From: Synechococcus sp. PL34863bin_39 | GTDB lineage: Bacteria > Cyanobacteriota > Cyanobacteriia > PCC-6307 > Cyanobiaceae | DNA length: 21,854 bases | Direction: 5' to 3' | Assembly (NCBI GenBank): GCA_011523155.1 | Contig: WTHL01000213.1 | Coordinates: forward strand, 1-21,854 | Shown here: in pieces, positions 16,801 to 21,854 of the stretch | Layout: every line of letters starts with the position of its first letter | Position numbering within the stretch: position 1 is the stretch's first letter | Program-made: the position numbers and the translations under genes | Notes under the pieces: model-generated | What the model was told of the DNA's origin: nothing | Databases searched by the model: none | Seen by the model: only the letters and a program-made list of their open reading frames with translations

Positions 16801-17459
16801 TTCTCGAGGGTCTGGTGCAACTGGTGCAGACGCCGATGGGATCCGCACTGGGATCCTGTCGGCTCGCTGACCTGGTGCGAGGCGAATGGATGAATGAAAT
16901 GAATTTCGATCTGCCCCTTGCCCAGGACAACAGCCGCCATCTGGTGCGAAGCCTCGGTTTGTCAGCGGTGTTCGAGAACCATTCCGGCGGACTGTTCAAC
17001 GCCGACTACGGCCACCATCTGAAGCAACTGGAGGTGGCGAGTCGCGGTTTTCTCACCGGCTCCATCGATCTGTTGTTCTGCTGGGAGGGAAAGTGGTGGG
17101 TCGCCGACTGGAAGAGCAACTGGCTGGGACAACGCGATGACATGGGGGACGTGCAGGCATGCGGCCCGCGTCACTACTCCCAGAAGGCGATGGTCGATGT
17201 GATGACGGCCAACCATTACCCCCTGCAGGCCCATCTCTACGTGGTGGCCCTGCATCGCTACCTCAGCTGGCGGCTTCGCAACTACGACCCGGCGATTCAC
17301 CTTGGCGGATACGCCTACATCTTTCTGCGGGGTGTTCCGGGAGACATCACGACAGCCCAGTGGTCAACCACGGCTTCAACCCCTGGTGTGCTGGTGGATC
17401 AACCCAGCATCGAACGGGTGATCGCCCTGGATCAGCTGCTGCGCGAGGGCCAGCCATGA
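13812..17459 (+). CDS. recB: Exodeoxyribonuclease V beta subunit RecB (helicase-nuclease)
   Basis: A 1215-residue UvrD-like (superfamily 1A) 3'-5' helicase with a C-terminal nuclease. The Walker A motif ASAGTGKT is at 22-29, FTEAAATEL (motif Ia) follows, LIDEFQDTDPIQWQI (Walker B) starts at 397, VGDPKQAIYRFRGGDL is motif III, and VTVHRSKGLEYPVVICPYLW and LAYVACTRAQHLLVL are motifs V and VI. The nuclease domain has H957 (GEALHRILE), D1086 (GSIDLLF), D1099 and K1101 (VADWKSNWLG). The 13-residue spacing between the two aspartates equals that of E. coli D1067 and D1080, so both activities should be intact. Translation starts at GTG 13812 within the recC stop and ends inside the recD start. It works in the RecBCD trimer on double-strand ends. 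Confidence 0.97.
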   Translation: MTHPRFDANQFPLTPGVRLLEASAGTGKTFALAHLVLRLLSEGPTPLSVEQLLVVTFTEAAATELRDRIAHRLQDALSLLQSDHPREGDGPLMEWLESQHPDRRRLLEGRLLQSLERLDCADITTIHGFCRRTLQRQALEAGLGPAVSLEQNGHERLEQIVHDYWQQHVIALPMHLLAGLHQKGIQPDVLTQSLRALDGDPGLQLDALPDGITLEEPLHHQLPRLWERTWQDFLEHWPQAETLENGLAEAAQELKTFGATYSPYRLKPKLDRVQKVQTWIDSLEQVTPGYDAVLAQSDLQKYFHPGTFTKAAAPVHGDQVSLPEQALMEAVASLVDGLAETLLHHFCHWARNELVRRRERCGQMSFGQLLQQLDPGPGNQPLTPLLQAVATRYRAALIDEFQDTDPIQWQILRSAFGAKPARHLLVMVGDPKQAIYRFRGGDLDTYRTAANEADDCYGLFENRRSSATLVRGLNALMKPGLARTGLMVPAVEARADKGQLTMPDGESALQLLNVEPDRLEEQVAAYCQQLLEQPCTLHEPNGARTLQPEDICVLVGQHAQAEALRSALELRQLPTRLVSKGDVFETMGATALQRLLDALAQPGHGGRLRLLAASALLGWSASEIRTADQGTWDCLAGRLNRLAERLPRLGLTAVLAQLQGSQGVARLSLRGRVLADLQQCAELVQEQMHRFGLGAAQAGDWLRRQRLQDGTDVPEAHRCRSDAAESAIAVVTVHRSKGLEYPVVICPYLWKGSKAIKAGARQVGRRWTPPGTDQPHLDLHCNPHWGQGRHAAQQDKRAQEAEAERLAYVACTRAQHLLVLGWPGPERAETGNPLSQWLTGEPDGASLPLTVIDLDIPGLPPHWQPPKPAGDLALGPMPSRSLDSRWGRASYSAWAHAKVALPPEMRDEGRDNDGLINEPISPATKATPTTDNDALSWSALGPLARFPRGAGPGEALHRILERIDYGVIKNGDLQPWRDVITQELPRAGLNIDWSDSVLEGLVQLVQTPMGSALGSCRLADLVRGEWMNEMNFDLPLAQDNSRHLVRSLGLSAVFENHSGGLFNADYGHHLKQLEVASRGFLTGSIDLLFCWEGKWWVADWKSNWLGQRDDMGDVQACGPRHYSQKAMVDVMTANHYPLQAHLYVVALHRYLSWRLRNYDPAIHLGGYAYIFLRGVPGDITTAQWSTTASTPGVLVDQPSIERVIALDQLLREGQP

Positions 17460-19150
17460 CCAACAGTCTCGGCAGCGCACTCGCGGACACGTTGATTCGG
17501 CTCCTACCCCCGACAGAGACCAGCCGAAGCGACCTGGACACACTCATGAATGCCTTCGTCCTGGCTCTGGAACGTGGTGACCTGGGACTGTCGCTCAGCG
17601 ATGAGGAGGCCGACGGCACCGAGGTGGACTGGTGGTCCGATGACCTGCTGGCAACCCTGACAGCCTCAGGCTGGTTGGTGGACGTCAATGATCTGGAGAC
17701 GTCTCCCCACGCGGCGATCGTGCGGGATGGCGAATGGCTGCGACTGCGTCGCTGGCATCAGCAACTGACGGATTGCCTGCAGAGACTCAAGGCCATGGGC
17801 CGCCGTCCTCTGGACGATGGCATCACATCATCCGAGGAAACCAAGATCCGTCAGGGCGCGCTGCGGGCCGGTCTCGACAAGGAGCAGTGCGATGCGGTGA
17901 TCGCATTGCAACAGCGCTATCTGGTGGTGCTGACCGGAGGACCGGGCACGGGGAAAACCTCAACAGTGGTTCAGATGCTGGCCACAGCCCTGGAGAAGGA
18001 CACGGAACTCAGGATCCAGCTGTCTGCACCAACGGGCAAAGCCGCGGCCCGCCTTCGACAAGCCATTCAGCAGGGCAGCCTTGGGCTGGCATCGCCGGCG
18101 TCCGCGGCGCTGGCGAGCCTGCCCGCAGCCACGCTGCACCGACTGCTGGAGGCCAGAGGGGAGAACCGCTTCCGGCGCAACCGGACACACCCCCTGGAGC
18201 TGGATCTCGTCGTGGTCGATGAAGTCTCGATGGTGGATCTGCCCTTGATGACTGCACTGCTGGAGGCACTGCCGGAGCAGTCGAGGCTCCTCCTTCTCGG
18301 CGACGCCCATCAGCTGCCACCGGTTGGACCGGGGGCAGTCCTCCAGGAACTGAATCGCACCACTTGCAGACAGCAACTCGCTCAAGCGGCTGTGGAGCTG
18401 CGCACCACCTACCGGAACAACGGTGCCATCGCCAGGCTGGCAGGCCAGTTACGCAGTGCAGGATCCGATCGCCATGGCGCAGGCCTCCTGCATCACCACC
18501 TCCAGACCCTGAAACCGGATGACAACGTGATGTGGCTTGAGGCGTCGAGCAGCACCCTGCCTGCTCAGCTGCTGAAGCAACTGCAGACACAGCAGGCCAC
18601 CCTTCGGACTCTGGCCAGTGAGCTGCGCTGGAACGGTGAGGAGCCTGAAACCAGCAGCGCCCTGACCCTGCTGCGGCAACTGGACACCTGGGTGGCACTC
18701 AGTCCTGTGCGCCGGGGCCCCTGGGGGGTGGAGGCCATGCACCGGGCCCTTCTCGGTGATCGCGCACTCCGCTCGGTGGAGCACTGGCCCGTGGGTACCC
18801 CTGTCCTCAACCGCCAGAACAAACCGGATGAAGGGCTCACCAATGGGGACATTGGTGTGATCGTGAACAGGGATGGAGAACAGAAAGTGTTGCTGGATGG
18901 ACTCAGAGTGCTTCATCCCGCGCAGTTCAGCGGCGCTGAGCCTGCCTTCGCCCTCACGGTCCACAAATCCCAGGGGAGCCAGTACGACTCCGTGGCCCTC
19001 CTTCTGCCACCGCAACGCCGCCAGGACCCACGCCTGACCTACACCGGACTGACACGGGCTCGGTCCACGGTGCTTCTGATCACACCGAAGCGAGCGGATG
19101 CGATGGCGGGAGACGTCATGAACAGCCAAGCTTGGAGCCCGCAGGACTGA
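17456..19150 (+). CDS. recD: Exodeoxyribonuclease V alpha subunit RecD
   Basis: A 564-residue superfamily 1B 5'-3' helicase, the second motor of RecBCD. Walker A is GGPGTGKT at 161-168, Walker B LVVVDEVSMVDL has D255-E256, LLLLGDAHQLPPVGPGAVLQEL is motif III, and VHKSQGSQYDSV with YTGLTRARSTVLLIT form motifs V and VI. The N-terminal 150 residues are the RecC-contacting domain (Trp-rich VDWWSDDLLATLTASGWL). E. coli RecD has 608 residues, so this is slightly short but complete. The frame stays open further upstream, but the ATG at 17456 in an ATGA overlap with the recB stop is the natural start. RecD2-type single-subunit enzymes are longer and lack recBC neighbours, so this is true RecD. Confidence 0.96.
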   Translation: MTNSLGSALADTLIRLLPPTETSRSDLDTLMNAFVLALERGDLGLSLSDEEADGTEVDWWSDDLLATLTASGWLVDVNDLETSPHAAIVRDGEWLRLRRWHQQLTDCLQRLKAMGRRPLDDGITSSEETKIRQGALRAGLDKEQCDAVIALQQRYLVVLTGGPGTGKTSTVVQMLATALEKDTELRIQLSAPTGKAAARLRQAIQQGSLGLASPASAALASLPAATLHRLLEARGENRFRRNRTHPLELDLVVVDEVSMVDLPLMTALLEALPEQSRLLLLGDAHQLPPVGPGAVLQELNRTTCRQQLAQAAVELRTTYRNNGAIARLAGQLRSAGSDRHGAGLLHHHLQTLKPDDNVMWLEASSSTLPAQLLKQLQTQQATLRTLASELRWNGEEPETSSALTLLRQLDTWVALSPVRRGPWGVEAMHRALLGDRALRSVEHWPVGTPVLNRQNKPDEGLTNGDIGVIVNRDGEQKVLLDGLRVLHPAQFSGAEPAFALTVHKSQGSQYDSVALLLPPQRRQDPRLTYTGLTRARSTVLLITPKRADAMAGDVMNSQAWSPQD

Positions 19151-19154
19151 CGTG

Positions 19155-19508
19155 ATGCACCCCGCAGACCGGGTCTTCAGACCCTGGGGCTGGTACGAAG
19201 ACGTCATCGCAGCACCCGGCTACAAGGTGAAACGGCTCTGGATTGAGGCCGATCACCGTCTGAGCCTGCAACGCCACAAGCACCGCAGCGAAACCTGGAC
19301 TGTCGCCAGTGGAAACGGAATCCTCAGCTGCAATGGATGCGACCGTGAAGCCGTGCCGGGAGACATGCTGCACATCCCCTGCGGTGCGGTGCATCGGGCC
19401 AGAGGCGGCCCTGAAGGCCTGCTCGTGATTGAGGTTCAGCTCGGCGCATTGCTGGAGGAAAGCGATATCGAACGCCTGGAAGATGATTTCGGCCGAGTGT
19501 TAAGTTGA
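19155..19508 (+). CDS. Cupin protein of the mannose-6-phosphate isomerase type II family
   Basis: A 117-residue single cupin. The start RPWGWYEDVIAAPGYKVKRLWIEADHRLSLQRHKHRSETWTVASG and the later VPGDMLHIPCGAVHRA match the C-terminal isomerase domain of ManC/AlgA-type bifunctional enzymes. Metal ligands are visible as H41, H43, E46 and H80. The nucleotidyltransferase domain is absent, so it is either a stand-alone mannose-6-phosphate isomerase (fructose-6-phosphate to mannose-6-phosphate, towards GDP-mannose) or another sugar-binding cupin. I choose ATG at 19155; a GTG one codon earlier is possible. It lies four bases after recD, so it may be co-transcribed with the recombination genes although no functional link is evident. 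Confidence 0.85.
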   Translation: MHPADRVFRPWGWYEDVIAAPGYKVKRLWIEADHRLSLQRHKHRSETWTVASGNGILSCNGCDREAVPGDMLHIPCGAVHRARGGPEGLLVIEVQLGALLEESDIERLEDDFGRVLS

Positions 19509-19570
19509 GCAACCAACCTTGATAGAAAGGGCAAGCAATCGGAACGGCTTCGGCCGCATTGGACGTTGCC

Positions 19571-19598
19571 GGCCTGACTTGAAGGGATCAATCAGGCC
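19571..19598 (+). promoter_or_regulatory. Leader hairpin upstream of the DEAD-box helicase gene
   Basis: GGCCTGA (19571-19577) pairs with TCAGGCC (19592-19598), and TTGA (19579-19582) pairs with TCAA (19588-19591), leaving one bulged C and a five-base loop AGGGA. The stem ends 15 bases before the ATG at 19614. GGCCG at 19553-19557 could instead pair with CGGCC at 19570-19574, which overlaps the left arm, so two folds compete. A regulatory role, such as control at low temperature, is inference. Confidence 0.4.
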
Positions 19599-19613
19599 AG
19601 AGCCTTCATCAAG

Positions 19614-21455
19614 ATGACCCAGAGTGCAACGCACGGTGATTTCTCGTGCTCAGTGGATCTCAGTGCCACCGAGTCGAACGACAACGCCGCTGTCGTCACC
19701 TCCGAGACCGCTGGCGCTGCGTCAGCAGTCCAGTCGTCTACTGAGGAGGTTTTCACCACTGTGATTGAAGCCACCGAGGAGCCCTCGGGATTTGCCGGCT
19801 TCGGCTTCAGCGACGCCCTGCTGAAAACCCTGCAGACCAAGGGATACAAGGATCCCTCGCCGATTCAGGCAGCCACGTTCCCTGAGCTGATGCTGGGCCG
19901 TGATCTTGTCGGCCAGGCACAGACCGGCACCGGCAAGACAGCGGCCTTTGCTCTTCCGCTGCTGGAACGGCTCGAGAAGAACGCGTCCCGTCCTCAGGCC
20001 CTCGTTCTTGCCCCCACCCGGGAGTTGGCCATGCAGGTCGCCGACTCCTTCAAGGCCTATGCCGCGGGCCATCCCCATCTGAACGTTCTGGCGATTTACG
20101 GAGGATCCGATTTCCGCTCGCAGATCCACGCCCTGAAACGTGGCGTTGATGTGGTGGTCGGAACGCCTGGGCGCGTGATGGATCACATGCGTCAGGGAAC
20201 TCTGGACACCTCCGGACTGCGAAGCCTTGTGCTGGACGAGGCCGATGAAATGCTCCGCATGGGTTTCATCGACGACGTGGAATGGATCCTGGATCAGCTG
20301 CCTGAAGAACGGCAGGTGGTGCTGTTCTCCGCCACGATGCCCTCCGAGATCCGTCGTCTGTCGAAGCGTTATCTGCGCGAACCGGCCGAGATCACGATCA
20401 AGACGAAGGACAAGGAGGCGCGTCGGATCCGCCAGCGCTGCATCACGCTGCAGAACAGTCACAAACTCGAAGCACTCAACCGGGTTCTCGAGGCCGTGAC
20501 CGGTGAAGGAGTGATCATCTTTGCCCGCACCAAGGCCATCACCCTCAACGTCTCCGAATCGCTGGAGGCAGCGGGCCACGATGTCGCCGTCCTCAACGGA
20601 GACGTCCCCCAGAACCAACGCGAACGCACCGTTGAGCGTCTGCGCAAGGGAACCGTCAATATCCTTGTCGCCACGGACGTCGCGGCCAGGGGTCTGGATG
20701 TGGACCGTATCGGCCTGGTCATCAATTACGACATGCCGTTCGACAGTGAGGCTTACGTTCACCGAATCGGCCGAACGGGCCGCGCAGGCCGCAGTGGTGA
20801 AGCCATCCTTTTTGTCACACCAAGGGAGCGACGCTTCGTCAACAACCTTGAGCGCGCTGTGAGCCAGGCCATCGAACCGATGGCGATTCCCAGCAACGCC
20901 GAGATCAATCAGGCGAGGCTCGACAAACTGCGTCAGAGGCTCACGGATGCGGCCCAGCAGGATGTCGCGGCCTCCGATGAAGCCGTGCTGTTGCAGGAAC
21001 TCCTGCAGCGGGTTGGGCAAGAACACAACCTGGACGCCTCCCGACTCGCCCTGGCAGCCCTGACACTGGCCGTGGGCGAGGGCCCTCTTCTGGTCAGCGG
21101 CGATGAGACCTGGCTTCAGAACAACGGTCGCAACAACCAACGCTTCGAACGACGGGAAGGGCGTTATGGCGAACGTGGTGACCGCCGCAGGCCCGATCGT
21201 TCGTCTCGACCGCCCGAAGACAACATGGAGCGCTTCCGGGTGGAAGTCGGCCATCGCGATCGGGTCAAGCCAGGCAATCTCGTCGGAGCGATCGCCAATG
21301 AGTCAGGCCTGCAGGGCAGGATGATCGGTCGCATTCAGATTTTCGAATCTCACAGTTTTGTGGATCTTCCCAAGGGAATGCCACAGGATGTCTTCAGCTC
21401 CCTGAAACGCCTGAAGGTGATGAACAGAGAGCTGCAGATCCGCCCCGCCTCCTGA
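19614..21455 (+). CDS. deaD: DEAD-box RNA helicase, DeaD/CsdA type
   Basis: A 613-residue ATP-dependent RNA helicase. In order: a 57-residue Ser/Thr/Ala/Glu-rich N-terminus, Q motif (GFGFSDALLKTLQTKGYKDPSPIQ), AQTGTGKT (102-109), PTREL (134-138), DEAD (208-211), SAT (239-241), the second RecA-like domain with TDVAARGLDV and HRIGRTGR (383-390), a basic Arg/Asn/Gly-rich linker (about 505-535) and a DbpA-like RNA-binding domain (about 540-611). This layout is that of DeaD/CsdA, which helps ribosome assembly and mRNA unwinding, often in the cold; CrhR of Synechocystis is a relative. The ATG at 19614 lacks a clear ribosome binding site. An in-frame GTG at 19761 has AGGAGGT (19744-19750) in front of it and could be a second or the true start. 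Confidence 0.93.
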   Translation: MTQSATHGDFSCSVDLSATESNDNAAVVTSETAGAASAVQSSTEEVFTTVIEATEEPSGFAGFGFSDALLKTLQTKGYKDPSPIQAATFPELMLGRDLVGQAQTGTGKTAAFALPLLERLEKNASRPQALVLAPTRELAMQVADSFKAYAAGHPHLNVLAIYGGSDFRSQIHALKRGVDVVVGTPGRVMDHMRQGTLDTSGLRSLVLDEADEMLRMGFIDDVEWILDQLPEERQVVLFSATMPSEIRRLSKRYLREPAEITIKTKDKEARRIRQRCITLQNSHKLEALNRVLEAVTGEGVIIFARTKAITLNVSESLEAAGHDVAVLNGDVPQNQRERTVERLRKGTVNILVATDVAARGLDVDRIGLVINYDMPFDSEAYVHRIGRTGRAGRSGEAILFVTPRERRFVNNLERAVSQAIEPMAIPSNAEINQARLDKLRQRLTDAAQQDVAASDEAVLLQELLQRVGQEHNLDASRLALAALTLAVGEGPLLVSGDETWLQNNGRNNQRFERREGRYGERGDRRRPDRSSRPPEDNMERFRVEVGHRDRVKPGNLVGAIANESGLQGRMIGRIQIFESHSFVDLPKGMPQDVFSSLKRLKVMNRELQIRPAS

Positions 21456-21465
21456 TCCCTTGGCC

Positions 21466-21750
21466 ATGACCGTCAGCCTTCTCCGTCAGGTCCCCCTCCT
21501 GGCGCTGGGGCTGGCCCCCTTGGCCCTCACACCCCAGCAATCGGCCCAGGCTGCTGGTGATCACAATCTGATCAACCAGTTCTGCCTTGCCAGCTTCCAG
21601 GCCGCGATGGCCAGTGCCGGCCAAACGGCACCGGACGGCATGGGATCGTTCACCTGTCAGTGCTTTGTCGACAAGGTGACCACGGGTACTGGGCTGGACA
21701 CGGCGCAATCCGAGTGCAAGAGCCTGGCCGCTGAACGCTACAAACTCTGA
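21466..21750 (+). CDS. Small exported four-cysteine protein of unknown function, 94 aa
   Basis: The first 30 residues (a hydrophobic run LLRQVPLLALGLAPLALTP ending QQSAQA-A) form a Sec signal peptide with likely cleavage at 29-30. The mature part of about 64 residues has four cysteines, C40, C64, C66 and C84, that could form two disulfides in the periplasm or thylakoid lumen, with predicted helices around them. I do not recognise a named family. The ATG at 21466 lies ten bases after the helicase stop, so the genes are probably co-transcribed; a TTG two codons upstream is also possible. A 104-base stretch after it holds only a hairpin. Confidence 0.75.
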   Translation: MTVSLLRQVPLLALGLAPLALTPQQSAQAAGDHNLINQFCLASFQAAMASAGQTAPDGMGSFTCQCFVDKVTTGTGLDTAQSECKSLAAERYKL

Positions 21751-21781
21751 GACCGCTGCCTGAAACCCGACTTGCTCATCT

Positions 21782-21813
21782 TGAAGCTGTAGCTTGGTCA
21801 GGCATCAGCTTCA
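21782..21813. terminator. 8-bp inverted repeat after the last gene, possible terminator
   Basis: TGAAGCTG (21782-21789) is exactly complementary to CAGCTTCA (21806-21813), with a 16-base spacer. It follows the exported small protein gene by 31 bases. No T-tract follows, and the window ends 41 bases later, so a terminator role rests only on position. Confidence 0.3.
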
Positions 21814-21854
21814 GCGTTCGGCTCTGATCGGCTCGCTCCCCCCGGCTTCAGCTC

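Noticed and set aside
17159..17455. Upstream extension of the recD open frame
   Set aside because: It overlaps the recB nuclease domain; the ATG at 17456 in the recB stop overlap is the expected start.
19722..21254. Minus-strand open frame of 510 codons opposite the RNA helicase
   Set aside because: Lies antisense to clear DEAD-box motifs and has no recognisable domain; a typical shadow frame.
10487..21295. GCGATCGC octamers (HIP1-like) at 10487-10494, 11585-11592 and 21288-21295
   Set aside because: Three copies are only slightly more than expected for GC-rich DNA of this size, so no HIP1 enrichment is claimed.
21798..21854. Possible C-terminal end of a minus-strand gene running off the right edge (18 residues then TGA)
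   Set aside because: Another minus-strand frame is equally open over this short stretch, and nothing recognisable is encoded.

Overview
The window looks like chromosomal core DNA of a GC-rich marine picocyanobacterium of the Synechococcus/Cyanobium type. The evidence is a carotene cis-trans isomerase (CrtH), the chlorophyll-cyclase factor Ycf54, small cyanobacteria-type hypothetical proteins, a Grx4/BolA pair, PdxJ, and tightly packed genes with many GTG/TTG starts and weak Shine-Dalgarno sites. I see no tRNA, rRNA, CRISPR array, insertion sequence, integrase or phage gene.

Layout. 1-2026 (+): 3' part of trmFO, then a cation-diffusion-facilitator-type membrane protein. 2047-2244 (-): a small hypothetical gene. 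2245-2647: a 400-base gap holding a 15-bp perfect inverted repeat and a strong intrinsic terminator with no obvious gene in front of it. 2648-5087 (+): crtH, a small hypothetical gene and a coupled membrane protein. 5062-5826 (-): an OmpR/PhoB-type regulator whose receiver has lost its phosphoacceptor aspartate. 5904-6173 (+): a small cyanobacterial protein. 6266-8242 (-): a run plsC, secreted helical protein, bolA, grx4. 8371-9802 (+): pdxJ, ycf54 and a Nif11-like small gene. 9857-19508 (+): a PPP-type phosphatase overlapping recC, then recB, recD and a sugar-isomerase-type cupin, with overlaps or gaps of a few bases throughout. 19614-21750 (+): a DEAD-box RNA helicase and a small exported four-cysteine protein.

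Functional links: RecC, RecB and RecD together make the heterotrimeric exonuclease V that processes double-strand breaks, and the overlapping phosphatase is probably co-transcribed with them. BolA and the CGFS glutaredoxin are known partners that share a [2Fe-2S] cluster. PdxJ (vitamin B6) and Ycf54 (Mg-protoporphyrin ester cyclase) overlap by one base. CrtH supplies all-trans lycopene for carotenoids.

No clearly new multi-gene system is visible. The observations most worth follow-up are the degenerate receiver of the response regulator, altered metal-site residues in the CDF-type transporter, the structured gap at 2286-2569, the phosphatase-recCBD coupling, and two possible translation starts plus a leader hairpin in the RNA helicase gene.
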